From Synergistaceae bacterium (GTDB lineage: Bacteria; Synergistota; Synergistia; Synergistales; Aminobacteriaceae), in contig JAFSUD010000083.1 of assembly GCA_017445405.1 (NCBI GenBank), positions 1 to 63,095 of the forward strand: DNA of 63,095 nt, written 5' to 3'. The notes below the pieces were generated by a model. The model was not told the DNA's origin, did no database searches, and saw only the letters and a list, made by a program, of their open reading frames with translations. Shown piece after piece: positions 17,404 to 26,453 of this stretch (the stretch's first letter is position 1; every line of letters begins with the position of its first letter). The translations under genes and the position numbers were made by a program.

Positions 17404-17421
17404 GTTTCTGATAAGATAAAG

Positions 17422-17448
17422 CCCCCGGATTAGTCCGGGGGTATTTTT
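17422..17448. terminator. Strong terminator between glnN and the convergent polysaccharide operon
   Basis: Perfect 8-bp stem CCCCCGGA / TCCGGGGG with loop TTAG, followed by TATTTTT on the plus strand and an A/T-rich flank on the other side. It could serve both convergent transcripts. Confidence 0.85.
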
Positions 17449-17453
17449 GTGTC

Positions 17454-19454
17454 CTAATACCTGAGTTCAGAAAATGTGATGCTGACTTCAGAAGAGTAAT
17501 ACTTCAGGCCGTCTCCGGAAAAACGAATAGACTTCACTCTGTTAATATTCAAATCACCGTTCATAATTGCCGCAAAAGAAGCATCATCCAGTGCAAGATT
17601 GCTTATAAGTGTGTAATTGCTCATCACATCAGGCAGAATACGTTTGCTTATTCGTCTGCCGTCAGAGAACTCAGCATCCATCATGACAGCAGGAACATTC
17701 CAGAAGATTTTTGCTAGCTGGCCGGTCAGAGAAAGCGGCATGTTTACCTTCATGAGGCAGTGCTGATCAGTCGCAGGAATGCTTATCACATCATCGCGTG
17801 CAAATTTTTGCGTGCCTGTCTCACGGATAACGAAGTCTTTAGGCGTTCGGCGTGATAACAGAAACTCTGTGTGCTCTTCACCGTCTGAGCTGACTATGCA
17901 GGACTGTGAAATGCCGTAATTCCTCAGCAGCTCTAGCCATGTATTCGGATACTCTATCAGGGGAAACCTGCCGTCTATTGCACCAATGTTGAAGATGACG
18001 TGTGCAGGAGCAGTTTTGCCGTCAGCAAAGAAGCCAGCATTTTGTTTATCGAGCCAAGCAGTGTAGGCACTATATGCCTGAATTACCGGCATAGATAAAC
18101 AGGTGTCAGGGAAATCATGAAAGAGTGATAATTCCCAAGGATATACTGACAAAGTTTCATTTCCTGCAGCAGATAAGAACTCTGAAGGTGTCTTCACAGC
18201 CCGTTCATCAAGTTTAGAGCTGTCATAGTTCACAGCGTCATTGATTTTCCTGCAGAATGAGGACACCGGGTCAGTCAGCATCTCTGAAATCAGGCGTGAA
18301 CCATTCCTGTTAATCTTCTCAAGAGCAGTAGAGTTTAGGCCTAATGCTTGAAGTGTCCTCACAGGCAGATACATAATTCTCTCTGAAGCAGCCTTTTCTT
18401 GGCCAAGTGCAGAAATTCCAAGCGTGATGCAGAAGAATACACATAAACATGCTTTAACAGTGCGCAGAGTACCTGACGTTACGGGCAGTTCATGCTCCAT
18501 GAAGAGAATATAGACTGATAAATATATGTATACCAGAGGCATTAGTATGTGAAAGTGCCTGACAGCCAGCCCATGTTTGAAGGCCATGAACAAGGCCGCA
18601 GAGAAGAGAGCAGCATAACTGAATGAGTGCCTGCATTTTGTGAGAGCAAATACTTTGATGAGAATAATCAAGAGGAATACTGGCAGCAGAAAAGAAAGCG
18701 GTGCAAGTCTTGGCAGTTCACAGCTCATTGCAGAATTGTAGCCTGAAGAGATCTCATAGCCTCCCCTGATGCAGCAGACTAATTCACTGACAGACGGGGT
18801 ATAGGCAAGGAAGCACATACAGAACACTATAGGTACACAGCACAGGACGGCGAGATACTTTCTCCATGATTTGCCACTCATGACGGACACAAGGACGAAC
18901 AATGATAATGACAAGAAATTTGCTGCTGCAGCACTGAACTTCAGGAACATTGATAGTATTGTTATGAATGCTGCTGCTGTAAAGAACTTTATTTCGTCAG
19001 TGTAGCGGCACAATGAAAGAAGGCACAGCACTAAGAATATTAATACATGTTCACCTGTCAGCTCAAACCCTTTCAGCACAACAGTTCCAACGTAAAACAT
19101 GATGAGCGATGCAATAATATTCTGCGGACGGGAGTTAATGTGCCTCATGGGCTTCGAGAACAATATGTACGCAAATAATAAACACGTGAAGACTTCCAGA
19201 ATAAGCCAGAATGCCAGAGCTGCAGGAAAGTTATTCCCAATAGGTATAGTTCCGAACACCATACCTAACGGGCCGTAAGTAAATATGGCATTTTTTCCCC
19301 AAAGTATGCCTTTGTGAAAGAATAAATTCAGCGCGTATTGCCATGAGTTATCAAGGCCGCTGTGAATACTGAGCGTGTGCAGCTGGAAACATGACAATAA
19401 GATTAATGCGAGATAGAGAATTTTTGCTGTAAAACCTGTTCTGTCTGTCTTCAT
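17454..19454 (-). CDS. Large polytopic membrane protein of the polysaccharide operon
   Basis: A 666-residue protein with roughly a dozen hydrophobic helices in residues 10-340 and a soluble C-terminal half. Early segments DNSWQYALNLFFHKG and GKNAIFTYGPLGMVFG resemble the lumen-facing loop of GT-C type membrane glycosyltransferases, but I cannot assign a family with confidence. AAGGAGGTAATAAT precedes ATG 19454. It is the last gene of a minus-strand operon with nucleotide-sugar enzymes and a GT2 transferase, so a role in building or exporting a surface glycan is likely by context. Confidence 0.6.
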   Translation of the reverse strand: MKTDRTGFTAKILYLALILLSCFQLHTLSIHSGLDNSWQYALNLFFHKGILWGKNAIFTYGPLGMVFGTIPIGNNFPAALAFWLILEVFTCLLFAYILFSKPMRHINSRPQNIIASLIMFYVGTVVLKGFELTGEHVLIFLVLCLLSLCRYTDEIKFFTAAAFITILSMFLKFSAAAANFLSLSLFVLVSVMSGKSWRKYLAVLCCVPIVFCMCFLAYTPSVSELVCCIRGGYEISSGYNSAMSCELPRLAPLSFLLPVFLLIILIKVFALTKCRHSFSYAALFSAALFMAFKHGLAVRHFHILMPLVYIYLSVYILFMEHELPVTSGTLRTVKACLCVFFCITLGISALGQEKAASERIMYLPVRTLQALGLNSTALEKINRNGSRLISEMLTDPVSSFCRKINDAVNYDSSKLDERAVKTPSEFLSAAGNETLSVYPWELSLFHDFPDTCLSMPVIQAYSAYTAWLDKQNAGFFADGKTAPAHVIFNIGAIDGRFPLIEYPNTWLELLRNYGISQSCIVSSDGEEHTEFLLSRRTPKDFVIRETGTQKFARDDVISIPATDQHCLMKVNMPLSLTGQLAKIFWNVPAVMMDAEFSDGRRISKRILPDVMSNYTLISNLALDDASFAAIMNGDLNINRVKSIRFSGDGLKYYSSEVSITFSELRY

Positions 19455-20153
19455 TCAATTATTACCTCCTTGTTTGTGCGCAACTATAAACATCTGCTTT
19501 CCCAGCACCTTCCACGCTAACGGGCAATGACAATAGAGCTTAATCATCCATCCGTATTGGGGAAGTCTGCTCTTCGTAGTGTAAGGCAAAAATCTATCAA
19601 TCACCGTACTTACAGAAAATACGTACCCCCCCCGTGTTATACGTAGTGCTTCACACATGCTCTTTTCTGTGAGCGGGGTATAGTGGTCGAAGAAGTCCCA
19701 GTATTCGCCGGGCAGGTACTTAATGTTAGGCTGAAGTATCATCAATTTTCCGTCCACCTTCAGAACCCGAAGGCACTCCCGCAGAATCGCAAGTATCTCG
19801 TCCTTCTCCCTCACGTGCTCGAAAAAGTTGCTCACGAACACAGAGTCAATGCTCCCGTCCTCAAGAAAGCTCAAGTCCTGCGCCGGTGAGTTATGCACTT
19901 CAACAAAATCTGCTGCATGTCTCTTCACGTCAGGATTCAGGTCGACAGCTATTCTCCTCCCGCGAACTTGGCCAGTCTTCGGAGCGGCTATATTGTTGAT
20001 GAAGTCGCAGTAACCGGCGGCCAAGTCCAGAACGTCATCACTCGCCTTCACGTACCTGTTGAAGAAATGCCCGCAAAGTATCTTTCACATTGCGTCGCGC
20101 TTCTTCCATGATGCACTATCGAAACGGTTAGCGTATAAACTCTCAAGCTCCAT
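19455..20153 (-). pseudogene. SAM-dependent methyltransferase interrupted by an in-frame TGA
   Basis: The intact frame would begin at ATG 20153 (MELESLYANRFDSASWKKRD) and run to 19455, giving a class I methyltransferase: VLDLAAGYCDFINNI is the SAM-binding motif, followed by DSVFVSNFFEHV and a LRVLKVDGKLMILQPN strand. Codon 23, at 20085-20087, is TGA where relatives of this family commonly have Trp (a W-K-x-L-C-x-x-F-F type stretch). Other genes here (for example the metal-binding protein) use TGA as stop, so recoding is unlikely. A GTG at 20051 could restart a 198-residue fragment lacking the N-terminal helix. A run of eight G lies at 19626-19633 without breaking the frame. Probable substrate: a glycan or its precursor. 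Confidence 0.75.
19626..19633 (-). repeat. C8/G8 homopolymer in the methyltransferase gene
   Basis: Eight consecutive C on the plus strand (G on the coding strand), encoding part of TRGGYV. A tract this long is prone to slippage; a change of one base would truncate the protein. Confidence 0.7.
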
Positions 20154-20158
20154 GAATA

Positions 20159-21448
20159 TCACTTCTCCTTCTTGATTAACGTCATTTCCCAGCCGTCTGG
20201 ATTAATGGGTATTACTACGGTGCTTCCTGCTGGGGCGGGATAATATAATTCTCTGATGCTTTGTCTGTATGGTGCAAGTTTGAACGGAGGGAACAGTGAG
20301 AATGACACCAGAGCCATAACAAATAGTAGTATTGTGATGTATGTACAACACTTTTCCTTGAGCTGCTCATGACCTGACAGCCAGAAATCCCTCACAAAAA
20401 ATATCATAAAAGAGAACACTAAAATATTGGCAAGCACAAAATATCTGCTTCCGCCGCCGACAGTGATACCATACGGGACATCAACAGATAGCCACATACG
20501 CCATGATGATGACAAGAAGATAGCTGAACCAAATAGAGCACATACCCTGAACCGCCAAGTTCCCCTAAAGAAACCGCGAGCTGTTATGCATGCAAGAGGA
20601 GCAAAAACAATGAAGGTTAATATCATACTCTTATCAAGAACATATGCCATAATGCTAGGAAAATTAGGAAGAAAAGTTGAGTATACTACCCTCGTGCAGA
20701 ATATCCTAATCAGCCAGACGATAAACTCCCAAGCAGTCCTCCCGGTGCCGTAAAAACTGAGATTTTGTACTTCCTGTGCTGTATTCAGAACTGTGTATAA
20801 CTGGATTAGCCCTAACAGAACAGCAAACATCCTGAACGCAATAGACTTTCCGCGTGAAGGTTTACCTGCAATCATTAAGGGAAAAGCAAAGATGATAAAC
20901 GGCCCGCTAAGTCCGGCAAGGATCAGCACCAGCCAGTCATGAAGTTTCTGCATCGTAGTCTTTGCAGGTGCGGCAATAATTACCATCAGAAGCCACACTG
21001 ACAAGTTCCATTGTATATTTGTGATGTTGCCTATAGTCTCCTCTAGTGCTTGGGGCATTATCAGGCAATAAATCCACAGGAAGAACCTGCAGGCCATCCC
21101 CATGAAGCTGAAACGTTCAGTAAACAAAAACACCATAGGCAAGGCTCGCAGCACCAAAGACATAAAATTTGAGATTAACGGCGCATTGATTATCCCGAAT
21201 GGCAGCGTTATGAACATGACCAGACGCGGAACAAGGTGAAGATACCCTGCGTAAGGATAAAGCAGACTTTTTAGGCCTTCATGGTACATCTGCTCAAAGA
21301 ATATTTTGCCGTCCTCTGCCCAGAAATTGGCATAAACAAGAACGTGAGGCTTTCTCTGAAACATGACCAGCACGCTTATCAGGAACACGCACAAGTAAAA
21401 AATCTTTGTTGCAGAAAAACGTTCCATCTTCAGAGTCAGTTGTTCCAT
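20159..21448 (-). CDS. Polytopic membrane protein, possible glycan transferase or flippase
   Basis: A 429-residue integral membrane protein with about ten helices, opening with a basic N-terminus, then FYLCVFLISVLVMFQRKPHVLVYANFWAEDGKIFFEQMY. The acidic pair in the first outside loop (AEDGK) recalls GT-C transferases, but the family is not certain. I start it at ATG 21448 because AGGAGGAG lies just before; a longer frame from 21547 would overlap the GT2 gene by 112 bases and lacks a ribosome site. It overlaps the GT2 gene by 13 bases and precedes the broken methyltransferase gene. Confidence 0.65.
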   Translation of the reverse strand: MEQLTLKMERFSATKIFYLCVFLISVLVMFQRKPHVLVYANFWAEDGKIFFEQMYHEGLKSLLYPYAGYLHLVPRLVMFITLPFGIINAPLISNFMSLVLRALPMVFLFTERFSFMGMACRFFLWIYCLIMPQALEETIGNITNIQWNLSVWLLMVIIAAPAKTTMQKLHDWLVLILAGLSGPFIIFAFPLMIAGKPSRGKSIAFRMFAVLLGLIQLYTVLNTAQEVQNLSFYGTGRTAWEFIVWLIRIFCTRVVYSTFLPNFPSIMAYVLDKSMILTFIVFAPLACITARGFFRGTWRFRVCALFGSAIFLSSSWRMWLSVDVPYGITVGGGSRYFVLANILVFSFMIFFVRDFWLSGHEQLKEKCCTYITILLFVMALVSFSLFPPFKLAPYRQSIRELYYPAPAGSTVVIPINPDGWEMTLIKKEK

Positions 21449-22146
21449 GACAGCCTCCTCCTGAACGCCATAAAGTACCACCGCAAATAACTCGGCAGCC
21501 ATTTCATTATCTTGAAATGCGACTCTCCTGCCGTCCTGTCTGTCCACGTAGTCGGCACTTCACAAATCTTCCTGCCCTGAAGATACGCTTTCACCACAAG
21601 TTCTAGGCCAAGCTCGAATCCCCCTGTGCTCTCAATCTTCACGCTGTCAAGATAGCTTTTCCTGTAGAGCTTGAAGCTGTTCGTTGCGTCATGTGTCGGC
21701 ACTCCGGCGAACCAGCACAGAGTCAGCCCTGCCGTCCTAGACATCAAGCCCTTCACGAACGGCCCGCCTACCTGATGACCGCCCTTCATGTAACGCGAGG
21801 CACACACTACATCAGCGTGTTCATGTTCTGCAGCGTCAAGCATGTCATTGATGACCTCCGGAGGGTCAGAGAGATCCGCCATCGTTACGACGACATACTC
21901 CCCTGATGCCTCCTCTAATCCCGTCTTTATCGCGTTCAGCACTCCGCGCCCGTACTTGTTCCTCACAAGAGAGATATTCTCCCTCATGCACTCACGGACA
22001 GCAGGCAGGGTATTATCCTCGTCGAAGTCATAAACAATCAGGATGTCATACTCACACTTCACGCGTTCATGAATTGCTGTGAGGGCAGTCTTTATGTTGC
22101 CGCCCTCGTTGTAGACAGGAATAACTATGCTCACTGAGTGCATCAT
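21436..22146 (-). CDS. GT2 family glycosyltransferase (DPM1-like)
   Basis: A 236-residue cytoplasmic transferase with an A-type fold: VSIVIPVYNEGGNIKTAL at the start, DILIVYDFDEDNTLPAV, and a metal-site-like segment VVVTMADLSDPPEVI. Such proteins typically pass a sugar from a nucleotide donor to a polyprenyl phosphate or glycan. Start ATG 22146 overlaps the epimerase stop (ATGA) and has a GGGGGA ribosome site, which shows translational coupling. Family firm; donor and acceptor unknown. Confidence 0.87.
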   Translation of the reverse strand: MMHSVSIVIPVYNEGGNIKTALTAIHERVKCEYDILIVYDFDEDNTLPAVRECMRENISLVRNKYGRGVLNAIKTGLEEASGEYVVVTMADLSDPPEVINDMLDAAEHEHADVVCASRYMKGGHQVGGPFVKGLMSRTAGLTLCWFAGVPTHDATNSFKLYRKSYLDSVKIESTGGFELGLELVVKAYLQGRKICEVPTTWTDRTAGESHFKIMKWLPSYLRWYFMAFRRRLSWNN

Positions 22147-23165
22147 ATTCCCCCGACGCGAATCTGTTCTGCTATCCACGGGATAACTTCGTCGAGTATT
22201 TCGTCAAGCGTCGTTTCTGCCTTGAAGCCCAATAACCGCTCGGCCTTCTCCGTTGATGGTACTCTCTTCTGCACGTCATACCTGAACGGCTCGTCGCTCA
22301 CGTAAGCAAACGGCAGAGAGTCTCCGTGAACTTTGCGCCAGATAGCTTCTGCCAGCTCGAGGACGCTCGTCGATACCGGGGTCGAGAGGTTGAAGTCCTC
22401 ATTGACGGCGTTATCGCTCTCAATGCACATTCTTATTCCGCGCGCCAAGTCTCCGCCGTAAGTGTAGTGGCGTATCTGATTGCCCGCTCCCAAAATGTGG
22501 AGGGGATTCTGACCCTTGAGGACTTTCTGCACGAGGTCAGGGACTACATGACTCATTGCGAGCTTGACGTTTCCGGAGAGTATCTCGGAGTCGCAGAGTG
22601 CCCGTTTCTCCCCAGTGCCGACGCAGTTGAACGGCCGGATTATCGTGTATGGGAGGCCGTATTGCTCATTTGCTCCCTGTGCGTAATACTCGCACGCCAA
22701 CTTCTGGAAGCCGTATGTGCTCTGCGGAGGAGGACATTTTCTCTGTTCACCCTCACGGCTCGGGAAAGTCTCTGTGCTCTCGAACACCATGCTTGAACTG
22801 AGAATGTTTATGCGCTTCAGGTGATGATGCTGATGTGCATAGATTGCTGCGTCGAAAGTAGAGGCTGTGATTCTGTCGTTTTCTGCCAAGAGGTCATATG
22901 CGTAATGGTGGAAGTATGAGATGCCGCCTATCATTGCTGCAGCTCCGAGTATCTGGTCGCACTCTGAAGCAAGCTCCTTCATGAGGCCGGTATTCTTTGC
23001 GTCGCCCTCAATGAACGTGTAGTGCGGGTTGCTGTCGTAGGATTTCTCGACCCTGCCGTATTTCGAGAAGTTGTCTATGCCTATGACTTCATGACCTCGA
23101 GAGAGCAGGTCATCAACGAGATAGCCGCAGATGAAACCTGCAGAGCCGGTAACTAATATTTTCAT
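22143..23165 (-). CDS. NAD-dependent nucleotide-sugar epimerase/dehydratase
   Basis: A 340-residue extended SDR enzyme. GSAGFICGYLVDDLL is the NAD-binding motif (GxxGxxG), and the catalytic pair is YGFQK (YxxxK) near residue 150, preceded by SSSMVFES. It would act on a UDP- or GDP-sugar. It is the second gene of the operon, two bases after the dehydrogenase, and has AAAGGAG ahead of its ATG. Related members include UDP-glucose 4-epimerase and UDP-glucuronate decarboxylase; I cannot choose among them. Confidence 0.87.
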   Translation of the reverse strand: MKILVTGSAGFICGYLVDDLLSRGHEVIGIDNFSKYGRVEKSYDSNPHYTFIEGDAKNTGLMKELASECDQILGAAAMIGGISYFHHYAYDLLAENDRITASTFDAAIYAHQHHHLKRINILSSSMVFESTETFPSREGEQRKCPPPQSTYGFQKLACEYYAQGANEQYGLPYTIIRPFNCVGTGEKRALCDSEILSGNVKLAMSHVVPDLVQKVLKGQNPLHILGAGNQIRHYTYGGDLARGIRMCIESDNAVNEDFNLSTPVSTSVLELAEAIWRKVHGDSLPFAYVSDEPFRYDVQKRVPSTEKAERLLGFKAETTLDEILDEVIPWIAEQIRVGGI

Positions 23166-23167
23166 GG

Positions 23168-24367
23168 TTAATTCTCCTTTCTCCAGACGTTCCAGCAGTC
23201 AACGAACGGGACGGTAATTTTGAGGCCTAAGTACTCATCATGAGGCACGCCGAGTATTACGCCTTCAGCCTGAGCGAGGACTTCATCAAGACTCAATGTG
23301 TCCAAGTATGGGTCATGTATCAGGACATCGGCCATTCTGAACTCTAAGTTTTTGCGGAGCTTGAAGGAGAGGCTCTCCCTTGTGTCGTCATTATTGGGCT
23401 TGAAGGCCATTCCCAGAATAGCAATCTTCTTATCCTTGAGGCTGCCTCCCATTCTTGCCTCGAGCTGGCTGACCACGAAATCAGGCAGTCCCTCATTAAC
23501 TAACATTCCGGCCTGGCCAAGAAAGAATTTGTTGTTGTAGAACGCGCTCAACTGCATTGTGTCCTTGAAGAGGCACGGCCCGGCAGCAAATCCGGCTTTG
23601 GCGAAGTGCTTTGCTCTGGGGTAATCCTCACTGAGTGCAGAAAGTATCTTGTAGAAGTCGTAGCCCTTCTCCTCAACCATCATGTAGAACTGGTTAGCGA
23701 TTGCAAACTCAAGATAACGCCATGAATTAGTGAGGAGCTTTGCGAGTTCCGCTTCTTCCGGTTCGAGGTGAATAATCTTAGGCGCAATGTGTGAGAATAA
23801 CTCTTCAGCTTCATGCAGTGCTTCGGGAGAGTTTGCGGAGACAATCTGGGGCAATGTGAAGATTTCCTGAACGCCTTTTCCCTGAACTATGCGCTCAGGG
23901 CAGAAAGCAAGTTTAGGTGAAGTTCCGAAAGCCTTAGTCAGCATGTTATCTATTACCCTGAATACTCCGGGATATATTGTGCTCCTGAGAATGATTAGCT
24001 GCTCGGGATTCATGTAGGGCAGGTAGAGCTTGATTACATTGATTACGTCCTTGATGCGGGGGTTGAGGTGCTCGTCTACTGGAGTGCCGGTTACGAAAAT
24101 TACGGCCTGAGCTTGCCTGACGAGGGACATATCATTTGAGGCGTGAAGGGCTTTGCTTGCGAGGGCCTGAGATAATATCTCCTGTGCTCCGTCCTCCTGA
24201 AATGGAACTTGGCCGCTGTTGATACTGTTGATGACATCTGCATTGATGTCAACTAAATCAACATGCCCCCCCCCCCCGTAAGTATAATTACCTAATTTTT
24301 GGGCAAGAGCCAAACCTAACGGGAAGCCTACATGTCCGCAGCCTCCAACTATAGCAATATGCTTCAT
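23168..24367 (-). CDS. Nucleotide-sugar dehydrogenase (UDP-Glc/UDP-ManNAc DH family)
   Basis: A 399-residue two-step NAD dehydrogenase making a sugar uronic acid. Seen: N-terminal HIAIVGGCGHVGFPLGLALA, VIFVTGTPVDEH, FCPERIVQGKGVQEI, the catalytic Cys in AAGPCLFKDTMQLSAF, and LGMAFKPNNDDTRES. First gene of the minus-strand polysaccharide operon, with AAGGAG before its ATG. An unusual feature is a 12-G tract at 24266-24277 encoding four Gly in the loop NYTYGGGGHVDLVD, an insertion compared with the usual spacing between the first strand-helix and the VDI segment. Gain or loss of one base there would abolish the protein. Confidence 0.9.
   Translation of the reverse strand: MKHIAIVGGCGHVGFPLGLALAQKLGNYTYGGGGHVDLVDINADVINSINSGQVPFQEDGAQEILSQALASKALHASNDMSLVRQAQAVIFVTGTPVDEHLNPRIKDVINVIKLYLPYMNPEQLIILRSTIYPGVFRVIDNMLTKAFGTSPKLAFCPERIVQGKGVQEIFTLPQIVSANSPEALHEAEELFSHIAPKIIHLEPEEAELAKLLTNSWRYLEFAIANQFYMMVEEKGYDFYKILSALSEDYPRAKHFAKAGFAAGPCLFKDTMQLSAFYNNKFFLGQAGMLVNEGLPDFVVSQLEARMGGSLKDKKIAILGMAFKPNNDDTRESLSFKLRKNLEFRMADVLIHDPYLDTLSLDEVLAQAEGVILGVPHDEYLGLKITVPFVDCWNVWRKEN
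24266..24277 (-). repeat. C12/G12 homopolymer inside the nucleotide-sugar dehydrogenase gene
   Basis: Twelve consecutive C on the plus strand, in frame as four Gly codons about 34 codons from the start. This is a typical contingency-locus arrangement: slippage would switch the first gene of a surface-glycan operon on or off. Confidence 0.85.
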
Positions 24368-24435
24368 GAATATGTGCTCCTTCTTTCTGTTATGATTGGG
24401 AAAAATTTAGTGAATTATATCATGAATGGAAATAT

Positions 24436-24459
24436 CCCCCTGTTTGTGAGGCAAGGGGG
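24436..24459 (-). terminator. Possible terminator downstream of the antiporter gene
   Basis: Perfect 6-bp G/C stem CCCCCT / AGGGGG with a 12-base loop, followed on the minus strand by ATATTTCC. The T-run is weak. Confidence 0.4.
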
Positions 24460-24478
24460 CAGCCTAAAGATTATTGAC

Positions 24479-25756
24479 CTACACCTGAAAACGCGCCCGG
24501 TGAACGTGCTCCGGCAGTTTCTGCTCAATCTCTCCCGCTTTAGTCAGGGCTATGCGTGTCATCATCGGCCCTGCAAGCTCATAGACTAACACGCTGAACA
24601 GAATAATATTGCGGATAAGTCCTCCCATCTCCGCACCTAGACTCTGAGCACTAACTACCATTCCTAAAGCTACTCCGGCCTGCGGAAATAACGTTATCCC
24701 CAAGTACTTTTTCACATTCTCGCTGCAGTTCATGATTGTGCTTGAGATTAATGCTCCTGAGTATTTCCCTGCGCACCTCACCAGAATATACACTATGCCT
24801 ATAAGCATTACTGAGCCGTACTTGAACACTCCAAGTTCAAGCCTTGCTCCAGAAAGCACAAAGAACACTGCGTACAGAGGCGCGCTCCACCGTTCAGACC
24901 TGTGCATGATGTCCGCAGAGTAATCGCACATGTTGCAGAACACTGTCCCGAGCGTCATGCAGACCAGCAGAGACGAGCACGCGATTCTAACTTGTCCGAT
25001 ATACATTTCGCGTGATGCGAGAGCAATAGTCATCATCACGAAAGCGATAGTCATAGATAAGCGGTTAGTGTTTGAGAGAAATAATCTCTCAAGCCAAGTA
25101 AGCACAAATCCCATGAATGAGCCTAGTATTAATGAACATGCTATCTCAATTAACGGGTTAAGTATCACCGACACAAGATTTATTGCGCCGCCTATAAGTG
25201 CCTGAGCTATGCCTATTGACACAGCAAAGATTACGAGGCCTGCCGCGTCATCAAGGGCAACTATAGGGAGCAGCAAATCAGTAACCGGGCCTTTAGCCTT
25301 GAACTGCCTGACGACCATTAAGGTAGCTGCCGGAGCTGTTGCGCTGGCAATTGCGCCTAGGGTGATAGCAGCAGGAAGAGGGAGGACATTTTGGCCGAGC
25401 CTGAAGCTTAGGAAGATTAGTGCGCAGTCAACAAGAATTGTCGCCATCAATGCCTGAACTATGCCGATAAATGTCGCTGTCTTCCCCATGTCCCGCAGCT
25501 TGGCCAGCTCAAACTCGCTCCCAATGTCGAACGCGATAAAGCCCAGTGCTACGTTCGAGATGATGCCGACCTCTGCAAGTTCACTTGACGACGCAAATCC
25601 GAACGAGCTTATTTTTCCCAGAGCGTACGGCCCGACTAACAGTCCAGCTATCAGGAATGACGTTACATCTGGGAACTTGAAGCCGGTTTTCTTGAAGACA
25701 CGGGTCATCATTAATCCGGCGGTAAGAGCAAACGCTGTTTTGAGAAGTAATGACAT
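24479..25756 (-). CDS. CPA2-type cation:proton antiporter
   Basis: A 425-residue integral membrane protein with about 12 helices. The first helices FPDVTSFLIAGLLVGPYALG and the later AAITLGAIASATAPAATLMVV and LPIVALDDAAGLVIFAVS (with the paired DD typical of the ion site) fit the Kef/NhaA-like CPA2 superfamily. It would exchange Na+ or K+ for protons and help control internal pH or osmolarity. No soluble TrkA-N domain is attached. It is transcribed on the same strand as, but well separated from, the polysaccharide operon. Confidence 0.85.
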   Translation of the reverse strand: MSLLLKTAFALTAGLMMTRVFKKTGFKFPDVTSFLIAGLLVGPYALGKISSFGFASSSELAEVGIISNVALGFIAFDIGSEFELAKLRDMGKTATFIGIVQALMATILVDCALIFLSFRLGQNVLPLPAAITLGAIASATAPAATLMVVRQFKAKGPVTDLLLPIVALDDAAGLVIFAVSIGIAQALIGGAINLVSVILNPLIEIACSLILGSFMGFVLTWLERLFLSNTNRLSMTIAFVMMTIALASREMYIGQVRIACSSLLVCMTLGTVFCNMCDYSADIMHRSERWSAPLYAVFFVLSGARLELGVFKYGSVMLIGIVYILVRCAGKYSGALISSTIMNCSENVKKYLGITLFPQAGVALGMVVSAQSLGAEMGGLIRNIILFSVLVYELAGPMMTRIALTKAGEIEQKLPEHVHRARFQV

Positions 25757-25810
25757 GTAGATATTAATTCTTCTTTCTGTAGTGTATTGTTGAGTGAGTG
25801 ATTATAGCAC

Positions 25811-26425
25811 TTAGCCCATAGATTGCTGATACACTTTGCACATAGATTTTCCTGATTTTTTGGCCTCATAGAGTGCCCGGTCAGCCTCATGAATTATCTG
25901 GTCTATTGTCTTCTCAACATCAGGTACGCTCTGCGATATCCCTGCACTGACTGATAAGGCCTTCATTGTCCGCGTTGTGGCGTAATACTTAAGCAGCCTG
26001 CTCATGAAGTCCGTTACTCTGTTGGCTGTGCTGATTATGTCCCTCTTCCCAAGAAGCACTAACATGAACTCGTCGCCTCCCATCCTAGCAGCAAAGCCGT
26101 CCGGAAATTCATTCTGCATCATTTCTGCTGTGGCAGCTAATGCCCTGTCCCCTGCCTGATGCCCGAACTCGTCATTTATTTTCTTGAAGTTGTCCAAGTC
26201 AAAATATACGCATGTGATGTTGCGTTCATGCCTGTTGCGCTCTATGAAGTCCTGCAAGTACCAGCGCGTCGCAAGGCCGGTTAAATAATCCTGCCGGGCC
26301 ATCTCAAGAATACGCTTCTGATATTCATTCTGTTCGTCAGGAAGTTCATCTACTACAAAAACGTTAATATTATCCTTCAGGAATTGCGCTATGGTCTCAG
26401 ATTTAACGTAAATATTCAGGCTCAT
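25811..26425 (-). CDS. Diguanylate cyclase (GGDEF domain)
   Basis: A 204-residue cytoplasmic protein with a short N-terminal region and a GGDEF domain from about residue 45. The active-site loop is intact (ARMGGDEFMLVLLG, GGDEF at 116-120), with YLTGLATRWYLQDF and FDLDNFKKINDEFGHQAGD ahead. The residues before it read FPDG, so the RxxD inhibitory site is missing and product inhibition is unlikely. Start is ATG 26425, which has GGAGG before it; a longer frame from 26581 lacks one. Makes c-di-GMP from two GTP. No linked sensor or EAL partner is seen. Confidence 0.87.
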   Translation of the reverse strand: MSLNIYVKSETIAQFLKDNINVFVVDELPDEQNEYQKRILEMARQDYLTGLATRWYLQDFIERNRHERNITCVYFDLDNFKKINDEFGHQAGDRALAATAEMMQNEFPDGFAARMGGDEFMLVLLGKRDIISTANRVTDFMSRLLKYYATTRTMKALSVSAGISQSVPDVEKTIDQIIHEADRALYEAKKSGKSMCKVYQQSMG

Positions 26426-26453
26426 AATTAATCCTCCATAATGAAGTAACAGC

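Noticed and set aside
20085..20087. TGA read as tryptophan across the genome
   Set aside because: Several good genes in the window end in TGA in the right place (metal-binding protein, pgsA, dnaX), so a changed genetic code is not supported.
21448..21547. A longer N-terminus for the membrane protein of the polysaccharide operon
   Set aside because: The added residues are polar, overlap the GT2 gene by 112 bases and lack a ribosome site, while ATG 21448 has a strong one.
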